A stretch of DNA of 64,000 nt, taken from JAJKIP01 sp037200685. Lineage in GTDB: Bacteria > Bacteroidota > Bacteroidia > Chitinophagales > Chitinophagaceae. Every line of letters begins with the position of its first letter. The first letter of the stretch is position 1. The notes below the pieces were generated by a model that ran no database searches, was not told where the DNA came from, and saw only the letters and a list, made by a program, of their open reading frames with translations. The stretch lies in the NCBI GenBank assembly GCA_037200685.1, contig JBBCIG010000016.1, positions 124,001 through 188,000 on the forward strand, written 5' to 3'. Position numbers and translations under genes: made by a program. This document shows, piece after piece, positions 18,718-26,745 of this stretch.

Positions 18718-21700
18718 CTAAATTACCACGTTGATCATCTTGTTCTTAACGTAAATGATTTTTTTAGGCGCTTTTCCTTCGAGCCATTTTTGTACTACTT
18801 CGTCTTTTAAAACGATCGCTTCAACATCCTGTTGCGTGGCATCAAGAGAAATAGTCAATTCTGTTCTTGTCTTTCCGTTGATAGCAACGGGATATGCTTT
18901 GGAAGATTCTTTTACATATTTCTCTTCGAACTTGGGATAGCTGGCATCTAATACAGATATCTTATTATCTAAAAAATTCCAAAGTTCTGCTGCGATATGC
19001 GGTGCATAAGGAGTAAGCAATATCAATAATGGTTCAAGAATTTGTTTTTTATGACATTTCAGATCGGTCAGTTCATTGGTAGCGATCATGAAAGCGCTGA
19101 CACCTGTGTTGAAACTGAAACGTTCAGTATCGTTCTCTATTCTTTTAATAGTGTGATGTAACACTTTTAATTCTTCCGCTGTAGGTGGCTCATCCTTCAC
19201 CACTGAACCTTTTATTTCATCAAAGAACAAACGCCAGAATTTTTTCAAGAAACGGTGTACGCCTTCAATGCCTTTGGTATCCCATGGTTTGCTCATTTCT
19301 ACGGGGCCAAGGAACATTTCGTACATGCGGAAGGTATCGGCGCCGTATCTCACTACTAAATCATCGGGGTTGACTGTGTTGAATTTTGATTTGGACATTT
19401 TTTCGACTTCAACGCCGCAGATGTATTTTCCGACTTCTTTAATAAAAATTGCATCGGCATACTCACCATTTCGTTCCTTTCTAAATTTCTCAATATTTAA
19501 TTCAACTCCATCAACAATATTTACATTAATATGGATTTCAGAAATTGTTGGAAATCGTACAGAATTATCCAAACCAAGAGCTTTATTAATAAGTTCTAAG
19601 GATTGTTTATACTCATCCATAGAATCAGGTTTAGAATCCATAAGAAATTTCTTAAAGGGCGCAACTATACCATGAGAAATGAATATTTGTTTTCCATTGA
19701 CTTCATCTGTAGCACCATGTATATATTTATCGAGCCTGTATCCTAATCTCGAACTCCCCTGTATCATCCCCTGGTTCACTAACTTCTTATAAGGCTCATC
19801 ATGACCAATATAGCCGAGATCATTCAGCGCTTTCGTCCACATGCGGCTGTATAATAAATGACCGACTGCATGTTCGGTGCCGCCGATGTATAAATCTACC
19901 TGCCCCCAATAGTCGCTTACTTTCCTGTCACAAAATGTTTTGTCATTATGCGGGTCCATGTAGCGGAGAAAATACCAACTGCTCCCTGCATAGCCGGGCA
20001 TGGTGTTGGTTTCCCTCACCCCCTGCCCCCTCTCCACAAGTGGAGAGGGGATACGTGCACCCAACTCCGCTTTGATCTTATCTCTTACTGCAAAAGGATT
20101 TTTTATTGTTTCTTCATTGCTGAACCTGATAACATCAAATCCTATCTCTTTTAATATTCTCGTTCTGTCTTCATCGTATTTTTTTTGCTCGTCGGTTTCA
20201 TGATAGCCGCCATCAATTTCTACGATTAGTTTATCCTGCAATGAAACAAAATCAACGATATAGGCATCGATAGGATGTTGCCGGCGGAATTTCACATCCA
20301 ATTGATTGTTTCTTACTAATTGCCACAGCGCATCTTCCGCTTCGGTATAATCCTTTCTAATAGTACGGGCCAATTCATATTGAACCGGCGTATGTACAGT
20401 ATATTTCGGCACATTGTCGGCTCCCACTGCCCCCTTCTCCGCTTGCGGAGAAGGGTTGGGGTTGAGGTACCATTCCTTAATATTAGCCAACGGCCCTTCT
20501 CCATCCGGCCCCGGCCCATACTTATCTACTTCAGGTAATATTAATGGCAATTCTTTTTCATCCAGCGGATAGGCAATACCATTTTTCCAAACAATCGGAA
20601 ACGGTTCGCCCCAATAGCGCTGGCGGCTGAAAGCCGCATCACGCATTTTATAATTCACTTTGCGTGTACCGATGCCCATCTCTTCAATTTTCTTTATCAC
20701 CACTTCTATGGCGTTCTTCATCACCATGCCATTGAGGAAATCAGAATTTTCTAAAGTGGCTTCTTTGGTAGGATTGGCTTCTTCACCATCGTAATACTTA
20801 CCGATAATATTGGTGATGGGAATATTAAAATGCCTTGCGAATTTGTGATCCCGTTCATCACCGCAGGGCACGGCCATAATGGCGCCGGTACCATAGCCAG
20901 CCAATACATATTCAGATATCCAAATAGGAATTTGCTTCCCGTTAAAAGGATTGGACGCATATGATCCCGTAAACACACCGCTGATCTTTTTCTCCGCCAT
21001 TCTTTCTCTTTCGCTGCGGCTCTTTACATAAGCGATATATTCTTCAACGGCCTTTGTTTGTTCTGTTGTTGTTATTTCTTCCACCAGTTCATGCTCCGGG
21101 GCGATGACCATGAAGTCGACGCCGAAAATGGTATCGGGACGGGTGGTATACACTTTCAGTTGCAAGGCCTCACCCCCTACCCCTCTCCTGTCGGAGAGGG
21201 GGGCACCGGAACCCTCCGCTGATGGACGTTCCAATGCTTCCTTTATTTTTCCTACAACAGCATCTTTATTATTTATGACCTCCTCGTTTGTAAATCTTAA
21301 AACTTTATAACCATGCCCGCTTAAATATTCTGTCCTTGCTTCATCATATTGTTCTTGCTCTGTCTCATTATGATAACCACCATCAATTTCTATCAGTAAT
21401 TTTTTTTCCAAAAAAGCAAAATCAATAATAAACCCGTCAATAACATGTTGGCGACGCACTTTATACCCGAGGTTATTATTGCGTAACTCCTGCCATAAAA
21501 CATCTTCAGCTTCTGTTTTTTTCTTCCGGTTTTCTCTCGATAAATCTTTTAATATACCCCAGTTTTTTTTATCCGCTGTCTGGAAAAATTTTCCTGAATG
21601 TGACGACTGTGCCACATTCCCCTCTCCGTTAGGAGAGGGGTTAGGGGTGAGGCTAAAAACTATCTCCGCACCCGACGACTTCCCAATCCAGTTCGTCTGC

Positions 21701-22548
21701 ATCTCTTTCATCGCTTCGCTGAAATCAATTCTTTCCAATCCTTCCAGCAAACGATCGGCATATTCTGTTATTCGCAAATACCATTGACGCAATTTCTTTT
21801 TTACAACAGGATGGCCGCCCCTTTCACTCACTCCATTTATTACTTCATCATTCGCTAACACAGTTCCCAGCGCTTCGCACCAGTTCACTTCACCATAACC
21901 GCAATACGCCAGCCGGTATTCCATCAATATTTCCTGCTGTGTTTTTTCGTTAAATGATTTCCATTCCGCAGCGGAGAAAGTCGTGAGTCGTGAGTCGTGA
22001 GACGTAGGCTGGAAGTTGCTGTTTGGTATGGGATGATTACTATTTCCTTCTTTATCAAACAATGCAATCAACGTTTCAATCTTTTCCGCCTTATTCAACT
22101 TTCTATTATAAAATGAATTGAACAATTGTAAAAAGATCCATTGTGTCCATTTATAATATTCCGGTTTAGATGTGTTTACCTCCCTGTCCCAGTCAAAAGA
22201 AAAACCGATCTTATCCAACTGGCTGCGAAAGTTTTTAATATTGGCAGCAGTGGATACAGCAGGATGAATGCCATGATCAATCGCATATTGCTCCGCCGGC
22301 AAGCCAAACGCATCATAACCCATCGGGTGCAATACATTGAAACCTTTCAACCGCTTATACCTTGCGAAAATATCACTGGCGATATAGCCCAATGGATGTC
22401 CCACATGCAGCCCCGCCCCGCTCGGGTAAGGAAACATATCCAGCACATAATATTTTGGTTTGGGAGAATCATTGCTTACTTTATAAGCGCCGTCTTTCTG
22501 CCATTTGTCCTGCCATTTCTTTTCTATGCTTCGAAAATCATACTCCAT
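18718..22548 (-). CDS. leuS: Leucyl-tRNA synthetase carrying two in-frame DUF559 nuclease modules
   Basis: The frame encodes a class Ia leucyl-tRNA synthetase: HVGHPLGY (HIGH motif, near residue 50), the editing-domain motif TTRPDT near 470, and KMSKS near residue 1070. It is 1276 residues, whereas Bacteroidota LeuRS is usually 920-960. The excess is two insertions. Residues ~300-460 interrupt the start of the CP1 editing domain, and residues ~695-845 interrupt the loop before ETNTMPGYAGSSW. Each is a DUF559 (Vsr-like) domain flanked by Pro/Ser/Gly/Glu-rich stretches encoded by inverted repeats. Removing both leaves about 965 residues. A third small insertion near residues 182-190 derives from a gtgagtc repeat. 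A longer segment around residues 1000-1060 is a known variable LeuRS region. No stop or frameshift interrupts the frame, and leuS is normally essential, so the product is probably active with its inserts. Confidence 0.93.
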   Translation of the reverse strand: MEYDFRSIEKKWQDKWQKDGAYKVSNDSPKPKYYVLDMFPYPSGAGLHVGHPLGYIASDIFARYKRLKGFNVLHPMGYDAFGLPAEQYAIDHGIHPAVSTAANIKNFRSQLDKIGFSFDWDREVNTSKPEYYKWTQWIFLQLFNSFYNRKLNKAEKIETLIALFDKEGNSNHPIPNSNFQPTSHDSRLTTFSAAEWKSFNEKTQQEILMEYRLAYCGYGEVNWCEALGTVLANDEVINGVSERGGHPVVKKKLRQWYLRITEYADRLLEGLERIDFSEAMKEMQTNWIGKSSGAEIVFSLTPNPSPNGEGNVAQSSHSGKFFQTADKKNWGILKDLSRENRKKKTEAEDVLWQELRNNNLGYKVRRQHVIDGFIIDFAFLEKKLLIEIDGGYHNETEQEQYDEARTEYLSGHGYKVLRFTNEEVINNKDAVVGKIKEALERPSAEGSGAPLSDRRGVGGEALQLKVYTTRPDTIFGVDFMVIAPEHELVEEITTTEQTKAVEEYIAYVKSRSERERMAEKKISGVFTGSYASNPFNGKQIPIWISEYVLAGYGTGAIMAVPCGDERDHKFARHFNIPITNIIGKYYDGEEANPTKEATLENSDFLNGMVMKNAIEVVIKKIEEMGIGTRKVNYKMRDAAFSRQRYWGEPFPIVWKNGIAYPLDEKELPLILPEVDKYGPGPDGEGPLANIKEWYLNPNPSPQAEKGAVGADNVPKYTVHTPVQYELARTIRKDYTEAEDALWQLVRNNQLDVKFRRQHPIDAYIVDFVSLQDKLIVEIDGGYHETDEQKKYDEDRTRILKEIGFDVIRFSNEETIKNPFAVRDKIKAELGARIPSPLVERGQGVRETNTMPGYAGSSWYFLRYMDPHNDKTFCDRKVSDYWGQVDLYIGGTEHAVGHLLYSRMWTKALNDLGYIGHDEPYKKLVNQGMIQGSSRLGYRLDKYIHGATDEVNGKQIFISHGIVAPFKKFLMDSKPDSMDEYKQSLELINKALGLDNSVRFPTISEIHINVNIVDGVELNIEKFRKERNGEYADAIFIKEVGKYICGVEVEKMSKSKFNTVNPDDLVVRYGADTFRMYEMFLGPVEMSKPWDTKGIEGVHRFLKKFWRLFFDEIKGSVVKDEPPTAEELKVLHHTIKRIENDTERFSFNTGVSAFMIATNELTDLKCHKKQILEPLLILLTPYAPHIAAELWNFLDNKISVLDASYPKFEEKYVKESSKAYPVAINGKTRTELTISLDATQQDVEAIVLKDEVVQKWLEGKAPKKIIYVKNKMINVVI
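20014..20467 (-). mobile_element. DUF559 insertion module 2 inside leuS, bounded by 37 bp inverted repeats
   Basis: The left end (20014-20050) starts cctcaccccctgcc and holds the hairpin cctctccacaagtggagagg. The right end (20431-20467) is its inverted counterpart, with hairpin cttctccgcttgcggagaag followed by ggttggggttgagg. Between them is a complete DUF559 domain: TEAEDALW, RRQHPIDAYIVDF, LIVEIDGGYH and GFDVIRFSNEE. The putative PD-(D/E)xK-type acidic residues are present. No ATG precedes the domain inside the module, so it depends on leuS translation. The unit is about 454 bp, which is not a multiple of three, so the true insertion edges differ slightly from the repeat edges. Confidence 0.8.
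21168..21652 (-). mobile_element. DUF559 insertion module 1 inside leuS, bounded by 34 bp inverted repeats
   Basis: The left end (21168-21201) reads cctcaccccctacc then cctctcctgtcggagagg. The right end (21619-21652) reads cctctccgttaggagagg then ggttaggggtgagg, the inverted equivalent. The cargo is an intact DUF559 domain: TEAEDVLWQELR, RRQHVIDGFIIDF, LLIEIDGGYH and GYKVLRFTNEEV. It resembles the domain of module 2 at roughly half of positions, by eye. That argues against a recent tandem copy and for an old duplication or two separate insertions. No obvious target-site duplication is seen. No ATG lies between the leuS sequence and the domain. Confidence 0.82.
21981..22004 (-). repeat. gtgagtc word repeat inside the leuS reading frame
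   Basis: The plus strand reads tcgtgagtcgtgagtcgtga, the same word repeat seen in intergenic spacers of this window. In the leuS frame it encodes the segment SHDSRLTT near residues 182-190. It falls in a linker between the helix before and the conserved FSAAEWKSF, a region that varies in LeuRS proteins. Confidence 0.7.
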
Positions 22549-22994
22549 ACTGCTATATTCTTAAGTGCAAATTTTTATTTTATGTTGTCATCACCTGTGC
22601 TACTATCGGCTTCGTTGCGACGCTCCGTTCATCTTCCTGTTCTTTATTCAGCAATTGTCGAAGACCCCGATGTTTGTCAGGGCAGCTCCCTGCATGATCC
22701 CGATAGTTATCGGACTACTAAGCAATAGCGCACTTCATAAGTGCTCAGTAGCGGACCGAAAGTTGAAGAGTGCGACGCAACAGGCGATGATAGTAGCAAT
22801 GCAGCCGGGTTACTAATCATCTTTAACAATATCTTTCACTGTTGCGGCAATATCAACTTTTTACAACCGTTATTTGGGTGGCAAAAATACTGATTGTAGT
22901 CCTGAATTGGCTATTTTTGCCCGCCCCGCCGCCTCTTATTTTCAATACAATTGGAGCGGGGACACCAAAACCCGTTAATTTAAAATTCATCGCT
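22549..22994. other. Intergenic region leuS-ftsX
   Basis: This 446 bp gap lies between divergent leuS and ftsX. About half is occupied by two facing copies of the interspersed repeat (D). The remaining ~180 bp before ftsX should hold its promoter. A reading frame runs through here in frame with ftsX, but it has no conserved protein character. Confidence 0.7.
22593..22818. repeat. Locus D: two facing copies of the ~85 bp interspersed repeat
   Basis: The left arm (22593-22715, minus orientation) contains gcttcgttgcgacgctcc and cttcctgttctttattcagc. The right arm (22720-22818, plus orientation) contains agtgcgacgcaacaggcg and atgatagtagcaatgcagcc. Between the arms are small hairpins such as cccgatagttatcgg. 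Together they make a large imperfect inverted repeat between leuS and ftsX. Confidence 0.8.
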
Positions 22995-23867
22995 ATGACC
23001 CGATCCGGAAAGGCTTCTATCAAACGCGGCAAACCTTCTTATTTCATGTCCATTCTCGGTGTAACGCTGGTCCTGTTCCTGCTGGGTATTATCGGCTGGC
23101 TGGTAATCAACGCTAATAAACTCGGTAATTATTTTAAAGAAAATGTGGAAGTGATCGCTTCACTCCGCGGCAAGCTAAACCCTAATGATAGCCTGACGCT
23201 GATGCAATATGTTTCTTCCAAACCTTATGTGAAATCAATAGAATTTATAACAAAAGAAGAAGCGAAGAAAAGATACCTCCGCGATGGGAATGAAAGCTGG
23301 GACAAAGTACTGACAGAAAATCCACTGCCGAACAGCATCAATTTTAAAGTAAAAACAGAATACATCACGGTGGATTCGCTGAACGCTATACAAAAAGACC
23401 TGGAAACACAGACCTATGTCAGCGATGTAACCTATCCGAAAGCACTGGTGAGTGAGCTGAATAATAATATTAGAAAAGCGAGCATCGCATTATCTATTAT
23501 TGCGATCATCCTCGCTGTCGTTGTCATCGTGCTGATTGATAATACGATCAAACTGGCGATGTTCAGCAACCGTTTTCTTATTAAGACCATGCAGATGGTA
23601 GGCGCTACCCGTTGGTTCATCGCAAGGCCTATGAACCTTAAAGCCATACTTAATGGCGCTATCAGCGGTGTCATAGCTGTTGTTCTCGTTATGCTAGTTA
23701 TTATGGTAGCGGAGCGAATAATACCTGAAATGAAAGTGATACACGATGATAATACACTGATCTTATTATTCCTCGGGCTGATATTACTGGGAATTTTCAT
23801 CACGATGTTCAGTACCTATCGCAGTGTGCTGAAGTATTTGAAGATGAAGCTGGATGACCTGTATTAG
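22995..23867 (+). CDS. ftsX: Cell division ABC transporter permease FtsX
   Basis: FtsX is the membrane partner of FtsE that activates peptidoglycan hydrolases at the septum. Four membrane segments are visible: VTLVLFLLGIIGWLVI near residue 30, then SIALSIIAIILAVVVIVLI, ISGVIAVVLVMLVIMV and LILLFLGLILLGIFI. A periplasmic loop of about 110 residues follows the first segment (YFKENVEVIASLRG). The frame is open to 22842, but I chose the ATG at 22995 (MTRSGKASIKRGK) because the upstream part is not conserved-looking and the start precedes a basic cytoplasmic tail. The protein is 290 residues. ftsE is not in the window. Confidence 0.9.
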   Translation: MTRSGKASIKRGKPSYFMSILGVTLVLFLLGIIGWLVINANKLGNYFKENVEVIASLRGKLNPNDSLTLMQYVSSKPYVKSIEFITKEEAKKRYLRDGNESWDKVLTENPLPNSINFKVKTEYITVDSLNAIQKDLETQTYVSDVTYPKALVSELNNNIRKASIALSIIAIILAVVVIVLIDNTIKLAMFSNRFLIKTMQMVGATRWFIARPMNLKAILNGAISGVIAVVLVMLVIMVAERIIPEMKVIHDDNTLILLFLGLILLGIFITMFSTYRSVLKYLKMKLDDLY

Positions 23868-23978
23868 CCAGTGTAAAATGGCAAGTCGCCAGTAGGGATT
23901 CAACTGCATAAAGCCCACTTACCACTAGCTACTTCCTTCTCGCAAATTCATTATATTGCACTTCCAAATTTGACTACC

Positions 23979-24224
23979 ATGGCTGAAACAAAAACGCCTT
24001 CAATGTTTTCCAGAGAAAATTATATGTGGATGCTGATTGGCATTATCATCATCGCTATTGGCATGTTCCTGATGGCAGGCGGCGCCAGCAAAGACCCCTC
24101 TGTTTTTGATAAAGATGCCGTGTACAGTTCCCGCCGTATTACCGTCGCACCGATACTTATACTGTTAGGGTTGGTGATCGAGATCTATGCGATTTTTAAA
24201 AAACCGAAAGTAAAAACCATTTAA
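23979..24224 (+). CDS. DUF3098 small membrane protein
   Basis: This is a small protein of about 81 residues with two membrane helices: YMWMLIGIIIIAIGMFLMAG near residue 16, and TVAPILILLGLVIEIYAIF near the C terminus. They are joined by SKDPSVFDKDAVYSSRRI. The pattern fits the DUF3098 family, which in Bacteroidota commonly follows ftsX and precedes uppP, as here. I prefer the ATG at 23979 over the TTG at 23970. Function is not known; the neighbourhood points to the cell envelope or division. A strong terminator follows. Confidence 0.85.
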   Translation: MAETKTPSMFSRENYMWMLIGIIIIAIGMFLMAGGASKDPSVFDKDAVYSSRRITVAPILILLGLVIEIYAIFKKPKVKTI

Positions 24225-24247
24225 CTGGTTGATCAATATATAATGAA

Positions 24248-24270
24248 AGGCGGTGCAGCTTGTACCGCCT
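24248..24270 (+). terminator. Rho-independent terminator after the DUF3098 gene
   Basis: The arm aggcggt pairs with accgcct around a 9-base loop and is followed by tttttg on the plus strand. It ends the ftsX-DUF3098 transcription unit. Confidence 0.88.
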
Positions 24271-24384
24271 TTTTGTTTGAATAAAGAGTTACCGGCCTTT
24301 ACTGGGTGTATTTTAAATTTTCGCATCTTCAGCTTGTGTTAGCGCCTATCTCCTGGATGGAAATCACAATTTTAAAGTTTGATA

Positions 24385-24406
24385 TTCCCCTTCAGGGGAT
24401 AGGGGC
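24385..24406. repeat. Solo copy of the hairpin-plus-GGGG repeat
   Basis: The motif is cccc-ttca-gggg, then ataggggc. This is the same arrangement (G/C hairpin, three bases, GGGG) that forms each end of the DUF559 modules in leuS. No cargo is attached here. Confidence 0.6.
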
Positions 24407-24480
24407 AAAAGCGAAAATTTGAAACGCACCACTTTTAATCCTTCAACAGATTGACTATTTTTAAGCGATAATTAACCCAG

Positions 24481-25305
24481 ATGAATATTTTTCATGCGAT
24501 CATTCTTGCAATTGTTGAAGGCATTACTGAATTTTTACCTGTTTCTTCTACCGGGCACATGGTCCTTACCAGTTCATTGCTGGGCATACATAAAGAAGAG
24601 TTTACCAAACTTTATGAAGTGGCGGTTCAGTTCGGCGCAATCCTCGCCGTCGTTGTTTTATACGCAAAGAAATTTTTCCAGTTCCAGCGCTGGCAATTTT
24701 ATGCAAAGCTGATCGTCGGTGTTATTCCCGCATTACTATTAGGTTACTTTTTTTCAGATGAAATTGATGGGTTACTGGAAAGCCCTTTTGTAGTAGTGAT
24801 GTCTATGTTGCTGGGTGGTTTTGTTTTATTATTTATTGATAAGGTTTTTAAGAACCCTACGCTTGAATCGGAAGAACAGATCACTTATACCAAATCATTT
24901 TTTGTAGGTCTTTGGCAAACTATTGCGATGATACCGGGTGTGAGCCGCAGCGCCGCTTCTATCATTGGCGGTATGCAACAAAAATTTACCCGCAACCTCG
25001 CCGCTGAGTTTTCTTTTTATCTCGCCGTGCCAACGATGTTCGCAGCGACTGCGCATTCATTGTTTCTAAAAAAATGGAGTGCCGGCGGCACTGTTCATAA
25101 AGGGTATGAAATTATTCTCGCCAGCAAAGAAAATACGATCAGCTTTATAGTCGGCAATATCGTTGCATTTGTGGTAGCTATCCTGGCCATTCGTTTTTTT
25201 ATTAATTATTTAAAGGCGTACGGTTTTAAAGTTTTTGGCTGGTACCGTATTATCGCAGGCATTATACTTCTTGTATTATTATTGACTGGTGCTATAAAGG
25301 GATAA
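24481..25305 (+). CDS. uppP: Undecaprenyl-diphosphate phosphatase
   Basis: UppP (BacA) recycles the lipid carrier for peptidoglycan by removing a phosphate from undecaprenyl diphosphate. Both family signatures are intact: EGITEFLPVSSTGHM at residues 13-27 and PGVSRSAASIIGGM near residue 158. About eight membrane helices are present over 274 residues. The ATG at 24481 starts directly in the first helix. The gene follows ftsX and the DUF3098 gene but is separated from them by a terminator and a repeat, so it probably has its own promoter. Confidence 0.95.
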   Translation: MNIFHAIILAIVEGITEFLPVSSTGHMVLTSSLLGIHKEEFTKLYEVAVQFGAILAVVVLYAKKFFQFQRWQFYAKLIVGVIPALLLGYFFSDEIDGLLESPFVVVMSMLLGGFVLLFIDKVFKNPTLESEEQITYTKSFFVGLWQTIAMIPGVSRSAASIIGGMQQKFTRNLAAEFSFYLAVPTMFAATAHSLFLKKWSAGGTVHKGYEIILASKENTISFIVGNIVAFVVAILAIRFFINYLKAYGFKVFGWYRIIAGIILLVLLLTGAIKG

Positions 25306-25311
25306 TGTGCG

Positions 25312-25400
25312 AATGTGCATATTTGAAAATATGCGAATGTTATTAACCCCTATTGGACTAATCTGCACATCTTCAAATCCGCATATTTGCACATCAGTAC
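25312..25400. repeat. Degenerate gcatatttg / gcacat word repeat
   Basis: The uppP-MFS spacer contains gtgcgaatgtgcatatttg, then aaaatatgcgaatg, and inverted relatives further on (ttcaaatccgcatatttgc). The short perfect hairpin gcatatttgaaaatatgc lies at 25317-25334. It looks like the low-complexity word repeats seen elsewhere in the window and has no T-run. Confidence 0.55.
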
Positions 25401-25434
25401 ATTTACTTATTTTCACATCCACTAATAACGACAT

Positions 25435-26745
25435 ATGCAAACAGCTTCCAAAAAAGTAATTAATGGCTGGGCCATGTTCGATTGGGCCAACAGCGTTTAT
25501 AATTTAGTAATTACTTCCACTATTTTCCCTGCTTACTATGAATCTATGACAGCCGAACGTGTAGACGGAGAGATTTCATATGTACACTTTTTGGGAAGAG
25601 AATTTGTAAATACGTCTTTATATAACTATACGCTGGCATTTGCGTTACTAATTGTAGCTATTATTTTACCGTTACTTACTTCTATTGCTGATTATAAGGG
25701 TAATAAAAAAAGCTTTATGGCATTTTTTTTTACCATCGGAAGCATAGCGTGTGCCACACTTTACTTTTTTAAGGGCGGTAGTACTTTGTGGATCGGCATC
25801 ACATGTATGATTATTGCATGCATTTGTTTTTGGAGCAGTTATGTTTTTAGTAATTCTTTTTTACCTGAAATTGCCGCTCCGGAAGATAGGGACAAAGTCA
25901 GTGCCCGTGGTTTTGCTTATGGATACGTAGGCAGCGTGATCTTACAGCTGATTTGTTTTGTTTTTGTAATGAAATTTGATTGGTTTGGTATCACACAGGG
26001 AGAAGGCTCAAGAATTTCTTTTTTACTTGTAGGCATCTGGTGGTTAAGCTTTGGATATTTTTCACTATCCCGTTTGCCTAAACCTGTCGCAGCAGGTAAT
26101 ACTGCCTCGAAAAATAATTTAATTAGTAATGGTTACAAAGAATTAAGAAAGGTATGGAACCAGTTAAAACAGATGCCTGTTATTAAAAGATATCTTGGTG
26201 CTTTTTTCTTTTATAATATGGGCGTGCAAACAGTTATGCTGGCCGCCACATTGTATGGAAAAAGCGAACTGGAAATACCAGTTCAAAATCTAATAATAGC
26301 TATATTATTAATACAGCTTGTCGCAATTCCCGGAGCCTACTTTATCAGTAAATTGTCTGGCCGGATTGGCAATTTTAAAGCGCTGATGATAGTAATCTTT
26401 TTCTGGATACTCATTTGCATTGCCGCCTATTTTGTTCCAAAACATGCTATTGTACAATTTTATATTTTGGGTGCTTGTGTAGGCTTTGTTATGGGGGGCA
26501 TTCAATCATTAAGCAGGAGTACTTACAGTAAACTAATGCCCGAAACAAAAGATACTGCCTCATTCTTTAGCTTTTATGACGTTACGGAAAAAATTGCTGT
26601 TGTAATAGGCATGCTTAGCTTTGGCTATATCACAGAACTTACGGGTTCACAGAGAGGCTCAGTGCTCGCATTAGCAGCGTTTTTTCTAATAGGACTTATC
26701 ATTCTTTATGCAGCATTAAAAAAACAACAGGCCGAAGCAAAATGA
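25435..26745 (+). CDS. UMF1/Atg22-type MFS transporter
   Basis: This 436-residue permease has about 12 membrane helices. The N-terminal signature GWAMFDWANSVYNLVITSTI is typical of the UMF1 family (Atg22-like branch of the major facilitator superfamily). The inter-domain loop lies around residues 215-235 (SRLPKPVAAGNTASKNNL). Substrates of bacterial members are poorly known. The stop overlaps the start of the MBL hydrolase gene by 4 bp (ATGA), so the two are translationally coupled. The sequence looks slightly more A/T-rich than its neighbours. Confidence 0.88.
   Translation: MQTASKKVINGWAMFDWANSVYNLVITSTIFPAYYESMTAERVDGEISYVHFLGREFVNTSLYNYTLAFALLIVAIILPLLTSIADYKGNKKSFMAFFFTIGSIACATLYFFKGGSTLWIGITCMIIACICFWSSYVFSNSFLPEIAAPEDRDKVSARGFAYGYVGSVILQLICFVFVMKFDWFGITQGEGSRISFLLVGIWWLSFGYFSLSRLPKPVAAGNTASKNNLISNGYKELRKVWNQLKQMPVIKRYLGAFFFYNMGVQTVMLAATLYGKSELEIPVQNLIIAILLIQLVAIPGAYFISKLSGRIGNFKALMIVIFFWILICIAAYFVPKHAIVQFYILGACVGFVMGGIQSLSRSTYSKLMPETKDTASFFSFYDVTEKIAVVIGMLSFGYITELTGSQRGSVLALAAFFLIGLIILYAALKKQQAEAK

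Noticed and set aside
18718..22548. An intein or self-splicing intron in leuS
   Set aside because: No intein splice-junction residues or blocks are present, the modules keep the frame open throughout, and the inserts are endonuclease domains with linker-like edges, so no excision is needed.
22141..22728. A 195-codon plus-strand frame across the leuS start and repeat D
   Set aside because: It is antisense to conserved LeuRS sequence and ends in the repeat; no protein features.
22842..22994. A 51-residue N-terminal extension of FtsX
   Set aside because: The upstream frame is Pro/Leu-rich without conservation, and the ATG at 22995 gives the normal protein with its basic cytoplasmic tail.
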